Part shown: piece after piece, positions 8,476-16,332 of the stretch | Layout: the number at the start of each line of letters is the position of its first letter | Numbering within the stretch: position 1 is the stretch's first letter | DNA from: JAVVHH01 sp964657565 | GTDB lineage: Bacteria; Pseudomonadota; Alphaproteobacteria; Acetobacterales; Acetobacteraceae | DNA: 64,000 bases | Direction: 5' to 3' | Assembly (NCBI GenBank): GCA_964657565.1 | Contig: CAZZVQ010000009.1 | Location: forward strand, 16,448-80,447 | Position numbers and translations under genes: made by a program | Notes under the pieces: generated by a model | Told to the model about the DNA's origin: nothing | Databases searched by the model: none | Seen by the model: the letters and a program-made list of their open reading frames with translations, nothing else

Positions 8476-9122
8476 CCGCCGTCTGGGACCGCGCGTCCGT
8501 CCCGCAGCTCGCCGTCGACCTGATCGCCCAGGTGGAGCGATTCGCCGGGACAGCCTACGACGATGGCAGCGGCAACTGGACGATCGGTTACGGCTCGCTG
8601 CACATGCCGAATGGGGCATCTGTCCGCCGCGGCATGACGATCTCGCTGCCCGATGCCAAGTTACTGCTGGGCCAGCAGATGAGGACCTGGGTAGCGGCGA
8701 TCTGCGCCAACGTCCACGGCACCATGACGGCCAATCAGGCCGCCGCGCTGATCTCGTTCGTGCACAACCTCGGGGCCGGCGTCCTGCACGGCTGCACGAT
8801 GATAGCCATGATCAACGCCGGCCAGTGCCAGTTGGCATCGCGGCAATTCGGCGGCTGGGTGATGGCGAGTGGCCAGAAATCACTGGGTCTGATGCGACGG
8901 CGCGAACTCGAGCGGCGGATATTCGTCGGCGGCGATCTGTCCTGCTACGCCTCGGTCTGGGCGCTCACGAAGGCGGATCTGCTGCCGATTTATCAGCAGG
9001 CCTTTGCCGACGCCGCTGCCTGGCACCGAGAGGCGGTGACACCGCCTGCTGGCGTCAGTCGGGCGCCCGAACAGACCACCGACGAGCTCAACGCGGCAAG
9101 CTTGCAAACGGCGCGCAACTGA
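8472..9122 (+). CDS. Phage lysozyme (GH24 endolysin)
   Basis: A 216-residue T4-type lysozyme that cleaves the MurNAc-GlcNAc bond of peptidoglycan for host lysis. The catalytic pattern E-x8-D-x5-T is intact: Glu22, Asp31 and Thr37, in the segment VERFAGTAYDDGSGNWTIGYG. The helical domain motif FVHNLGAGVL is also present (about residues 97-106). There is no signal peptide, so export probably depends on the neighbouring holin-like protein. A C-terminal extension of about 45 residues is not recognised. The start overlaps the upstream stop by 4 bp. Confidence 0.92.
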   Translation: MTAVWDRASVPQLAVDLIAQVERFAGTAYDDGSGNWTIGYGSLHMPNGASVRRGMTISLPDAKLLLGQQMRTWVAAICANVHGTMTANQAAALISFVHNLGAGVLHGCTMIAMINAGQCQLASRQFGGWVMASGQKSLGLMRRRELERRIFVGGDLSCYASVWALTKADLLPIYQQAFADAAAWHREAVTPPAGVSRAPEQTTDELNAASLQTARN

Positions 9123-9176
9123 TCTGCGGCTGCGGTCTGCGGGCGTGAGGGCGTTGGGCTTGCGGGGGCGGGACAA

Positions 9177-9755
9177 TCATACCTCCTGGCGCAAAATCCA
9201 GCGTAGCCGTCCAACTGATCCGACTGATAATCCCAAAGCTTGTGCCACCGCAGCTCGAGGTAATTCGCCAGCGAGTAACTCTCTTGCCGGCTCTGCGCGC
9301 CACCATCCAGCCTCACGCAACGTCTTGCCGAGTATGAGCAAGCGCGCTCGTTCTACGGCTCCATGTTTTCGACCATGCCTGCTTCCGAACTCTTCAATGG
9401 TCAGGTCACAGAGGTCGCAAATCCTCTCCTCCCACCAAGCCGCATGGTCATCATGCCAATCGAGCCCCAGCATTGATTTGAGACGTTTGACCGTTGTCGA
9501 GCCGAGCGGCAGGTCTACGCCGCGTTCAGGGTACCTGCGACCGTGCAAGTATTCAAGCAATGCAGCAGTGCAGATTACCGTCTTTCCTTGTCTAGTCGGA
9601 ATATTGGGGCGGCCCAATAAGATATCGAACCCGTGTGCGGTAGGGCGAGCTTCAGAAATCCGCCACCGATCACCCCAAACATCGAACACAATGGTCACTT
9701 CAGATTTCGAAGCGGAGCCAAGCGCCCGTGCCCTAGTAGGGGCCGGCGGGCTCAA
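9177..9755 (-). CDS. Phage protein with C-terminal HTH-like segment
   Basis: A 192-residue protein. Its C-terminal 25 residues (ELPRAAVAQALGLSVGSVGR) have the spacing of a helix-turn-helix. The middle is rich in Trp, His and Cys (LDWHDDHAAWWEERICDLCDL). The ATG overlaps the stop of the HTH gene upstream (ATGA), so it is the last gene of a leftward three-gene operon from the promoter at about 10270. The family is not recognised. A regulatory or antirepressor-like role in prophage control is an inference from context. Confidence 0.6.
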   Translation of the reverse strand: MSPPAPTRARALGSASKSEVTIVFDVWGDRWRISEARPTAHGFDILLGRPNIPTRQGKTVICTAALLEYLHGRRYPERGVDLPLGSTTVKRLKSMLGLDWHDDHAAWWEERICDLCDLTIEEFGSRHGRKHGAVERARLLILGKTLREAGWWRAEPARELLAGELPRAAVAQALGLSVGSVGRLRWILRQEV

Positions 9756-9979
9756 CTTGGCGCGCTCTCCCGCCTCAGCCTATCGGCTAGATTATCTAGT
9801 GCCATCGCCCGTTCTTGCGTGATGCGCAGCAGGTCTATCCAAACACCCGGTGCGACATCGTCCGCGCCTGACGCCCAGCGGCGGATTGTGCGGTCGGACA
9901 CTCCAAGTTCCCGCGAGATTTCCGTCTGCCAGCGAGACCCATACAGGGCTTCGCCGCAGTCGTGCAGAAGTTTGCTCAC
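9752..9979 (-). CDS. Small HTH DNA-binding protein of the prophage
   Basis: The GTG at 9977-9979 follows the stop of the upstream gene by only a few bases, and I prefer it. The same frame stays open to 10336, with an ATG at 10033 as alternative, but that part lies antisense-like over the better-supported gene 9984-10202. The 75-residue product contains a textbook HTH (QTEISRELGVSDRTIRRWAS, about residues 18-37). Its last four bases overlap the start of the next gene. It probably binds the operator at 10248-10269 and autoregulates. Confidence 0.72.
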   Translation of the reverse strand: MSKLLHDCGEALYGSRWQTEISRELGVSDRTIRRWASGADDVAPGVWIDLLRITQERAMALDNLADRLRRESAPS

Positions 9980-9983
9980 GTCT

Positions 9984-10202
9984 CTACCAGCCTTCGCGAA
10001 TAGTGCCTTCTTGGGTGACCATGTCGCCGACATAACCAACGACCCAGCGGCGCGCGTCGTGCCCGGCGAAAGTCTTGTCGGCGTCCTTGCGGGCCGAGAC
10101 GACGCCGGTGCGGCTGATTTGGACGCTGCCGGCATCATAGCGGTTGCTGTCGGCGATGACCCGGCGAACGGCGGTGCGGACGGTGGCGGTGATCTTGAAC
10201 AT
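9984..10202 (-). CDS. Small phage protein, first gene of the leftward operon
   Basis: A 72-residue protein starting MFKITATVRTAVRR and ending in an acidic/Gly region (YVGDMVTQEGTIREGW). It lies about 48 bp downstream of the predicted transcription start of a strong promoter, and is followed within 5 bp by the HTH gene. The product is small and beta-rich with no recognised family. Its frame rather than the competing longer frame is chosen because the position, promoter spacing and following GTG fit one operon. Confidence 0.6.
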   Translation of the reverse strand: MFKITATVRTAVRRVIADSNRYDAGSVQISRTGVVSARKDADKTFAGHDARRWVVGYVGDMVTQEGTIREGW

Positions 10203-10247
10203 CTGAGAGCCCTTTGCCCTTTGCGGCGGGGCCGATCCCCATCCGCT

Positions 10248-10269
10248 GATGTCCTAAATATAGGACATC
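10248..10269. promoter_or_regulatory. Operator palindrome over the leftward prophage promoter
   Basis: GATGTCCTA (10248-10256) and TAGGACATC (10261-10269) are exact inverted repeats with a 4-nt AATA centre. The centre coincides with the -10 box of the leftward promoter, so a bound protein would block transcription. The nearest candidate ligand is the HTH protein encoded by the same operon. Confidence 0.8.
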
Positions 10270-10285
10270 GTTGGAGGGATTGCAA
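10257..10285 (-). promoter_or_regulatory. Sigma70-type promoter of the leftward HTH operon
   Basis: On the minus strand TTGCAA (10285-10280) is followed after exactly 17 nt by TATATT (10262-10257), a near-consensus -35/-10 pair. Transcription would start near 10250, about 48 nt before the ATG at 10202. It stands out in this GC-rich window because of its A/T content. Confidence 0.75.
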
Positions 10286-10398
10286 CATGAGATTGAGCCC
10301 AAGTTTGGTTTGCGAAACCCGAAGCGGAACGCCCATGTTGCCTCAAAATCCGACAGATTATGCAAACAGGTCAGCGGAAATCCTGCGAAACCCCGGAA

Positions 10399-10443
10399 CT
10401 ACGAATCTGGGGGTTGGAAGTTCGAGTCTTTCCGGGCGCGCCA
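10399..10443 (+). other. Probable attR: 3' half of a tRNA-Arg(ACG)
   Basis: From the anticodon loop (CTACGAA, anticodon ACG) the sequence runs through a variable region, a five-pair T arm (GGAAG-TTCGAGT-CTTTC, one G-U) and a 3' acceptor strand CGGGCGC, then G and CCA at 10441-10443. No matching 5' acceptor (GCGCCCG), D arm or anticodon-stem partner precedes it, so this is not a complete tRNA. A tRNA 3' half left at one end of a prophage is the standard footprint of tyrosine-integrase insertion. Confidence 0.75.
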
Positions 10444-10538
10444 TTTTGGCTTTCGTCGGCGAGGTGGGAAACGACGGCGAGGCGGGCGCCAGCACGATCG
10501 GCGTGTCTAGTTCTCCGATGAACCTCCCCAAACCCGTT

Positions 10539-12293
10539 TCACTTGCCTTGCAAGGTGTAGGATCGGCGAGCCTCTGGCGGCACGACCCGGCTGGACGGTG
10601 TGACAGCGGAAGCACTCTCGAGAGCTGCCTGTCGTTCTGGCTCGGCCATCTCCAGGTCGGCCTCCCGGGCGGGCGTTTCGCCGGGCGGGACGAACTCGTC
10701 GAAGCCTAGACTGGCATCGTAGCCATTGCTGGCCGCGATCGCGCGGACGCAGTTTCTGCCGTCCCGCTTGGCGGCATAAAGCGCCTTGTCGGCGAGTTGC
10801 AGCAACTCGGTCCCAGTGGACCCGACGCGAGGGGTCATCGTGGCCACCCCGATGCTCACCGTCACGTGTTCGATCGGATGTGCCGCGTGCTCGATCTCGA
10901 GCTCCTCGACCGCGGTTCGGATGCGTTCAGCCATGCCGTGGGCCGCTTCGGGGCTCGTGTCGGGCAGAAGCGCCACGAATTCCTCGCCGCCGAACCTGGC
11001 CGTCATGTCGTCTGGCCGTCGCACGTGCTTCCTCATGCAGGCCGCGATGGCGCGCAACACGTCGTCCCCGGCGAGATGGCCATACGTGTCGTTGAACGAT
11101 TTGAAAAAATCGGCATCGAGCATCAACACCGCCACCGGCGTCCCGTGGCGCACGGCCCCGCGGAAGGCGCGCTCGAACGCGACGTCGAACGCGCGACGGT
11201 TGACCAATCCGGTCAGCCCATCCGTCGCGGCCAGCACCGAGAGTTGTTGGGCGGCCATCGCCAAGGCCCGCTCCGTCTTGGCCCGGCGCGTCATCTCGCG
11301 CTGAAACAGCAGCGACGATGCGACCGCCGCCGCACAGAGCAGGACGATGACGGGACCGATCACCATCGCCTTGCGCCGCCATGGCGCGTAGATTTCCTCG
11401 GTCGACAGATTGACGGCGAGTACCAGCGGTAGGTCGCCGATACGGCGGAACGTGTAGAGCCGCTCGACCCCGTCCGTCGATGAGACGGCGACATACTGTC
11501 CCGAACGGTCCTGCAACAGCCGCGTGACATTGGATTTGTATGGCGCCAGATCGACATCGATATCCTCCGCTCTGAACGGGGAACCGACCAACATGTGGCC
11601 GTCGGTGCGGATAAGGGAGATCGTGCCTTGCTTCCCGACCTGCAGCTTGTCGAACAGGTGACGGAAATATTTCAGGCGAAGAGATGCCGACACGACACCG
11701 GCAAATGCGCCGGTCGCATCAGGAACACGCCGGCTGATGGAGAACCTGAAATCGCCGCCGCCGATCCGACTCCTGAATGCGCGGCTGACAAACAGTCCGA
11801 CACCTGGATCGTGCTCATGGACCTTGAAATAGTCCCGATCGCCCAAGTTCACGTCGTGCGGCACAGCCGACGTCGAGTCTTCTACGATCTGGCCGTCTTT
11901 GTTGAGGACCAGCAGCGCGCCCAGGTCTTCCGCCGTCGCCGAGCGGTCGAACAAGGCATGATACCGAACCCCCGGGGTCGCCGCATCGATCCCCGGCTCC
12001 GCCAAGGCCTCGATCAGGCCCTGGAGCGACAGGTCCACGATCGTGATGTTGCGGCCGATATCCCGCTCCAGCGCGAGCAGCACGTTGCCCGCACCTCGCT
12101 CGGCCTGTTTCCAGGCGTCGTGACGGCTCGCCAGCAAGGCGAAGCTGCCGAGAGCCATCATGCAGAGCGCGACACTGATCCCAAGCGACATCAACCACCA
12201 CGATCGGCTGGCCCCGTTCTGGGAAGCTACAGCAGTTTCAGAAATCGTGGTCATCTCCGCGCGGCTGGCACTGGTCGTCGCGCGCTCGATCAT
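10539..12293 (-). CDS. Membrane diguanylate cyclase with periplasmic dCache sensor
   Basis: Makes cyclic di-GMP from two GTP. I start at the ATG at 12293 (584 residues); the ATG at 12254 is also possible, and the open frame further upstream overlaps the next gene. A TM helix lies near residues 35-55, an extracytoplasmic double-Cache-like sensor at about 60-285 (with the NLGDRDYFKVH and SRAFRSR motifs), a second TM at about 290-312, and a GGDEF domain at about 345-505. The active site is GGEEF (about 434-438), and an inhibitory I-site RPDD sits five residues before it, so feedback control is expected. A 70-residue C-terminal tail is unrecognised. It is the first chromosomal gene beside the prophage and is divergent from the ABC-F gene. 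Confidence 0.88.
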   Translation of the reverse strand: MIERATTSASRAEMTTISETAVASQNGASRSWWLMSLGISVALCMMALGSFALLASRHDAWKQAERGAGNVLLALERDIGRNITIVDLSLQGLIEALAEPGIDAATPGVRYHALFDRSATAEDLGALLVLNKDGQIVEDSTSAVPHDVNLGDRDYFKVHEHDPGVGLFVSRAFRSRIGGGDFRFSISRRVPDATGAFAGVVSASLRLKYFRHLFDKLQVGKQGTISLIRTDGHMLVGSPFRAEDIDVDLAPYKSNVTRLLQDRSGQYVAVSSTDGVERLYTFRRIGDLPLVLAVNLSTEEIYAPWRRKAMVIGPVIVLLCAAAVASSLLFQREMTRRAKTERALAMAAQQLSVLAATDGLTGLVNRRAFDVAFERAFRGAVRHGTPVAVLMLDADFFKSFNDTYGHLAGDDVLRAIAACMRKHVRRPDDMTARFGGEEFVALLPDTSPEAAHGMAERIRTAVEELEIEHAAHPIEHVTVSIGVATMTPRVGSTGTELLQLADKALYAAKRDGRNCVRAIAASNGYDASLGFDEFVPPGETPAREADLEMAEPERQAALESASAVTPSSRVVPPEARRSYTLQGK

Positions 12294-12404
12294 GCCGGGA
12301 ATGCCTAAACGAAGACTTAAGACCGGCGCCGCATTCGGATCAGGCGGCAGTTGTTGCAGCGCACCAGTCGAGTTAAACAGCCCCCTTCTTCTGCTGGGTT
12401 CCAC

Positions 12405-14024
12405 ATGCTCCGGATCGACGACCTGGTGTTCAACGCCTGGGGACGGCGTTTTTTCGACCGTGCCACCGTCACACTGCCCACCGGCACCAAAGTGGGGCTG
12501 GTCGGCCGCAATGGCGTGGGCAAGTCGACCCTGTTCCGTCTCATTCTCGGGACGTTGTCGCCCGATAGCGGCGCCATCGAGCTGCCCCGCGGCGCCCGCA
12601 TCGCCAGCGTCGATCAGGAACATCCGGCCACGCCGGTCAACCTACTCGACACGATCCTGGCCGCCGACGAGCAGCGTGACGCGCTATATACCGAGTTGGA
12701 GACCGCCGAACCGGAGCGGATCGCCGATATCTACGCCCGCCTGGCCGAGATCGACGCCGATCGCGCCCCGGCCCGGGCAAGCGAGATCCTGGCCGGCCTC
12801 GGCTTCTCGACCGAGGATCTGACGCGGCCGATGGCCGAGTTCTCCGGCGGCTGGCGCATGCGGGTGGCGCTGGCGGCGGCCCTGTTCGCCGAGCCCGATC
12901 TGCTGCTGCTCGACGAGCCCACCAACTATCTCGACCTGGAAGGGGCGCTGTGGCTCGAAGCCCGGCTCGCCAAGTATCCGAATAGCGCGCTCATCATCAG
13001 CCATGACCGCGAATTGCTGAACCAATCCGTCAACGCCATCCTGCATCTCTCTGACGGCAAGCTCGATTTGTATCCCGGCGGCTACGACGATTTCGAGCGC
13101 CGGGTTGCGGAGAAGCGCCGGTTGCAGGCGGCATCGCGGGTCAAGCAGGAGGCCGAGCGGGCGCACCTACAGAGCTTCGTCGACCGCTTCCGCGCCAAGG
13201 CCAGCAAGGCGGCACAGGCGCAGTCGCGCATCAAGCGGCTCGCCAAGCTCGAGCCGATCGCCGCCATCTCGGGCGAGCATACGGCCCCGTTCACCCTGCC
13301 CTCGCCGCCGCGCCCGCTGGCCCCGCCGCTGATGCGGCTCGAAGCGGCCAGCGTCGGCTATGACGGCGACCCGGTGCTGCGCGACATGAACCTGCGCCTC
13401 GACGTCGACGACCGGATCGGTCTGCTGGGCGTCAACGGCGCGGGTAAATCCACCTTCGCCAAGCTCGCCGCCGGCGCGCTCACGCTCTCGGCCGGGCACA
13501 TGCAGCGCGAGCGGCGCATCGGCGTCGGCTGGTTCCATCAGCACCAGATCGAGGCGCTCGACCCGGACGACACCCCGCTCGACATCCTCCGCCGCGCCCG
13601 GCCCGAGGATAGCGAGCAATCCTACCGGTCGCGCCTGGCGATGTGGGGCATCGGCTTCGAGAAGCAGTCGACCACCGCGGCGAACCTGTCGGGCGGCGAA
13701 CGGGCGCGGCTGCTACTGAACCTCGTTGCCATGGCCGCGCCGCATCTGCTGATCCTGGACGAGCCGACCAACCACCTCGACATCGACAGCCGCCGGGCTC
13801 TGCTCGATGCGCTCAACGATTATGGCGGCGCCGTCATCCTCATCACCCACGACCGGTCGCTGATGGAGCTGGTCGCGGACCGGCTGTGGCTGGCGGCGGA
13901 CAACACGGTGGCGCCGTTCGAGGGTGACATGGACGATTATGCGCGGTTGGTGCTGGAACGGGCGAAGGTGGCGGCGCCGGGTCAAGGCCGGGCAGCCAAG
14001 GGCAAGCGCAAACGCGCGGCCTGA
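12405..14024 (+). CDS. ABC-F family ATPase
   Basis: A 539-residue soluble protein with two ABC ATPase domains and no membrane segment, typical of ribosome-associated ABC-F proteins (Uup/YheS-type). The start MLRIDDLVFNAWGRR at 12405 is preferred over the longer frame from 12351, since the family begins here. Domain 1 has Walker A GRNGVGKST (34-42) and signature FSGGWRMRV; domain 2 has GVNGAGKST and LSGGERARL, with Walker B LLLDEPTNYLD and LILDEPTNHLD. A charged linker (about 230-300) joins them. The C-terminus ends in a Lys/Arg patch. The probable role is relief of stalled ribosomes; the precise subfamily cannot be fixed by eye. Confidence 0.9.
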   Translation: MLRIDDLVFNAWGRRFFDRATVTLPTGTKVGLVGRNGVGKSTLFRLILGTLSPDSGAIELPRGARIASVDQEHPATPVNLLDTILAADEQRDALYTELETAEPERIADIYARLAEIDADRAPARASEILAGLGFSTEDLTRPMAEFSGGWRMRVALAAALFAEPDLLLLDEPTNYLDLEGALWLEARLAKYPNSALIISHDRELLNQSVNAILHLSDGKLDLYPGGYDDFERRVAEKRRLQAASRVKQEAERAHLQSFVDRFRAKASKAAQAQSRIKRLAKLEPIAAISGEHTAPFTLPSPPRPLAPPLMRLEAASVGYDGDPVLRDMNLRLDVDDRIGLLGVNGAGKSTFAKLAAGALTLSAGHMQRERRIGVGWFHQHQIEALDPDDTPLDILRRARPEDSEQSYRSRLAMWGIGFEKQSTTAANLSGGERARLLLNLVAMAAPHLLILDEPTNHLDIDSRRALLDALNDYGGAVILITHDRSLMELVADRLWLAADNTVAPFEGDMDDYARLVLERAKVAAPGQGRAAKGKRKRAA

Positions 14025-14109
14025 CACGCTCTTCGCGCTACACCAACCGTTAACCAACGGGTGCTAGACTGGACTCGCCGGTGAGAACTGGCGGGAGAAA
14101 TCGAGTTAT

Positions 14110-14721
14110 ATGATCAAGCGTCTTTATATGATGGCGGCGGCACTCGCTGGATTTGCTCTGTGTTCGTTCGCAGCCAGCCTGGCCCACGCGCAGGGTCAGA
14201 GCCCAGCCGCTTGCCCGACCGTTCCGGTCGAGATCGTCCGCTCCCGCGGCGGGGTGATCGATAACCTCGGGAGCGTGCCAAACATCCCCGATCTCTGCCG
14301 CATCACGCGCTCGGGCGAGACGGGCGACTATTACTATGGCATCTGGAAGACCGATTGGCCCGGCGCCGGCGACGCCTACCCCGCCATTAAGTCGGTGATC
14401 CTCGCCGGGGTCAACGCCCGCGCCAGCTTCATCACGCGCTCGGCTCCGGGCATGCAGTGGGTCGACACCTTCGTCAACGAGGGCTTCGAGGATCTGGTCG
14501 TCGATGGTCGGCGCTACGCCACGCTGCGCGTCATGCATGAGCGTAACGGGATCGAGGGGAACACCTACCACTCGCTGATCACGAGTTGGCGGGACGTGAA
14601 GACCGGTGTCGGCTTGCAGACCTACGAGCAGCAGATCTCGGGTCAATCCTATGGGCCCGACACCACGTGGCACGCGATCAAGGTCCTGCCGCTTCCGCCG
14701 GGAGCCGCGCCGGCGAGCTAG
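14110..14721 (+). CDS. Exported protein of unknown function, paralogue of the 22.0-kb lipoprotein
   Basis: A 203-residue protein with a Sec signal peptide (cleavage after AHAQ near residue 27). The core (about 60-185) carries YYYGIWKTDWPGAGDAYPA and a later HERNGIEGNTYHSLITSW segment. A lipoprotein at 21991-22638 has the matching WYGIWLTDWPGAADAYPA and REGANGNVYRSVSTIW segments, so the two form a local family. No enzyme motif is recognised. The ATG has a GGGAG-type site upstream. It lies just ahead of the sulfite dehydrogenase genes but separated by 58 bp. Confidence 0.7.
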   Translation: MIKRLYMMAAALAGFALCSFAASLAHAQGQSPAACPTVPVEIVRSRGGVIDNLGSVPNIPDLCRITRSGETGDYYYGIWKTDWPGAGDAYPAIKSVILAGVNARASFITRSAPGMQWVDTFVNEGFEDLVVDGRRYATLRVMHERNGIEGNTYHSLITSWRDVKTGVGLQTYEQQISGQSYGPDTTWHAIKVLPLPPGAAPAS

Positions 14722-14779
14722 TGGTCGCGTCGCTCCCGATTTGCCACTAATGGAGGGGCAACAACGGACGGGGAACGCC

Positions 14780-15991
14780 ATGGCATTATCGGGCCGCCGT
14801 TTCTTCATCGCCGGCGCTGGCGCGCTGGGAGCGTCGGCGGTGGCTGCGCGAGCTTGGGCCGCGGACACGGTGGACCTGCGCCTCAACGGCCAGCCTCATC
14901 AGCGGGAGCTCACCACCGCCTTCCCGCAAAAGGGCGCCATGGTGCTGCAGCGGACCCGGCCACCGCTGCTGGAGACCCCGTTCGAGGTGTTCGACCAGGG
15001 CGTTTTCACGCCCAACGACCGTTTCTTCGTCCGCTGGCACTGGTCCGTCATCCCCGAAACGGTGGATCCCGCTACATTCACCGTCGCCGTGCGCGGCCAC
15101 GTGAACCGGGCGCTGTCGCTCAGCATGGCGGACATCCTGTCCCTGCCCCGGGTCGAACTGGCCGCGATCAACCAATGCTCCGGCAACTCGCGCGGCTTGT
15201 TCCAGCCGCGGGTGGCGGGCGGCCAATGGGCGAACGGGGCGATGGGCAACGCGAAATGGGGCGGCGTGCGGCTGCGCGACGTGCTCGACCAGGCCGGCGT
15301 GAAGCCCGGCGCCGTCGCGGTGCGCTTCACCGGGCTCGACCAGCCGCCGATCGACACCGCGCCTGACTTCATGAAATCGCTGGGGATCGATCATGCGCGC
15401 GATGGCGAGGTGATGCTCGCCTATCAGATGAACGGCGAACAACTGCCGCTGCTGAACGGTTTCCCGCTGCGCCTCGTCGTGCCGGGCTGGTTCTCGACCT
15501 ATTGGGTCAAGATGCTCAACGACATCGAAGTGCTCGACAAGCCGGATGATAATTACTGGATGAAGACCGCGTATCTCATCCCCAAGACGCCCGGTGCCAA
15601 CGTCAAGCCCGGCGAGACCGGCTTCCCGACCGAGCCGATCAACCGCATGGTGCCACGCTCCTTCTTCACCAACGTGACCGACGGCACCATCGTCGAACCT
15701 GGTGCGCCGGTGAGGTTGCGCGGGATCGCCATGGGCGGCGATTGCGGGGTCACCGCCGTCGACCTCTCCTATGACAAGGGCGCGACCTGGATGCCGGCCA
15801 CGCTCGGGGCGGACGAAGGCAAGTTCAGCTTCCGCCGCTGGACGGCCGACACGACCGCGTCGCCGACCGGCCTCGTGGCGATGGTGCGCGCGACCAACAG
15901 CAAGAACGAGGTGCAGCCGATGGAAGCCAACTGGAACGCCGGCGGCTACCTGCGCAGCGTCGTCGAATCCGTCCACCTCGCTGCTGCCTGA
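14780..15991 (+). CDS. sorA: Periplasmic sulfite dehydrogenase, molybdopterin subunit (SorA-type)
   Basis: Oxidises sulfite to sulfate in the periplasm, passing electrons to a c-type cytochrome. The protein has 403 residues with a twin-arginine signal (SGRRFFIAGAGALGASAVAARAWA), so it is exported folded with its cofactor. The molybdenum ligand is Cys133 in the family motif INQCSGNSRG. The oxidoreductase molybdopterin domain spans about 90-260 and the dimerisation domain about 285-400. The start at 14780 is chosen because it puts the Tat motif at the N-terminus; an ATG at 14750 is in frame. The cytochrome gene follows after 8 bp. A SoxC-like function is less likely as no sox genes are nearby. 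Confidence 0.85.
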   Translation: MALSGRRFFIAGAGALGASAVAARAWAADTVDLRLNGQPHQRELTTAFPQKGAMVLQRTRPPLLETPFEVFDQGVFTPNDRFFVRWHWSVIPETVDPATFTVAVRGHVNRALSLSMADILSLPRVELAAINQCSGNSRGLFQPRVAGGQWANGAMGNAKWGGVRLRDVLDQAGVKPGAVAVRFTGLDQPPIDTAPDFMKSLGIDHARDGEVMLAYQMNGEQLPLLNGFPLRLVVPGWFSTYWVKMLNDIEVLDKPDDNYWMKTAYLIPKTPGANVKPGETGFPTEPINRMVPRSFFTNVTDGTIVEPGAPVRLRGIAMGGDCGVTAVDLSYDKGATWMPATLGADEGKFSFRRWTADTTASPTGLVAMVRATNSKNEVQPMEANWNAGGYLRSVVESVHLAAA

Positions 15992-15999
15992 GGAAGCCC

Positions 16000-16332
16000 A
16001 TGTCCTACGCGCCCCTCATCGGCGGGCTAACCGCCCTCGGCCTCCTCACCGCCAGTCACGGCACGCTGGCGCAGCCCGTGACGTTGCGTGCCGTCACCGT
16101 CGAGCTCCCCGGCAGCGACCGCGCGCTGCCGCCCGGACCCGGCGCCGAGTTGGTCACCAACAACTGCACCGCCTGCCACTCGCCCGGCATGATCCTCACC
16201 CAGCCGGCGCTGAACAAAGCCACCTGGCTCGGCGAGGTCACAAAGATGCGAAGCACCTACAAGGCGCCGATCGCGGACGAGGACATCGACCCAATCGCCG
16301 CCTACCTCGCCGCCCTCCCCGTCCCCCAATAG
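16000..16332 (+). CDS. sorB: Sulfite dehydrogenase cytochrome c subunit (SorB-like)
   Basis: A 110-residue monohaem cytochrome c with a signal peptide (cleavage after TLAQ near residue 25) and the haem site CTACH (about residues 56-60). A downstream Met that could be the axial ligand lies in PGMIL or TKMRS. It is the expected electron acceptor of the molybdopterin subunit encoded 8 bp upstream. The stop lies directly against the stop of the convergent alcohol dehydrogenase gene, with no terminator between. Confidence 0.82.
   Translation: MSYAPLIGGLTALGLLTASHGTLAQPVTLRAVTVELPGSDRALPPGPGAELVTNNCTACHSPGMILTQPALNKATWLGEVTKMRSTYKAPIADEDIDPIAAYLAALPVPQ

Larger units (their letters stand above)
1..10443. 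mobile_element. Right end of an integrated prophage (partial)
   Basis: Gene content is phage-like: tail fibre and beta-helix proteins, small membrane proteins, a holin-like protein, a GH24 lysozyme beside it, and small HTH proteins. The block ends at a relic of the 3' half of a tRNA-Arg (10399-10443), after which ordinary chromosomal genes begin. Late genes run rightward and the small regulatory genes at the end run leftward. Integrase, head and packaging genes are not present and would lie beyond the left edge. Whether the phage is inducible cannot be told from this end alone. Confidence 0.85.

Noticed and set aside
10030..10336. Long N-terminal extension of the small HTH protein
   Set aside because: The extension (Pro/Ser/Arg-rich) lies opposite-frame to the 72-residue gene and across the promoter-operator, so the GTG at 9979 is preferred.
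10367..10443. Possible complete tRNA gene at the prophage end
   Set aside because: Only the anticodon loop, variable region, T arm and 3' acceptor are present. No GCGCCCG 5' acceptor or D arm precedes it, so it is treated as an attachment-site relic.
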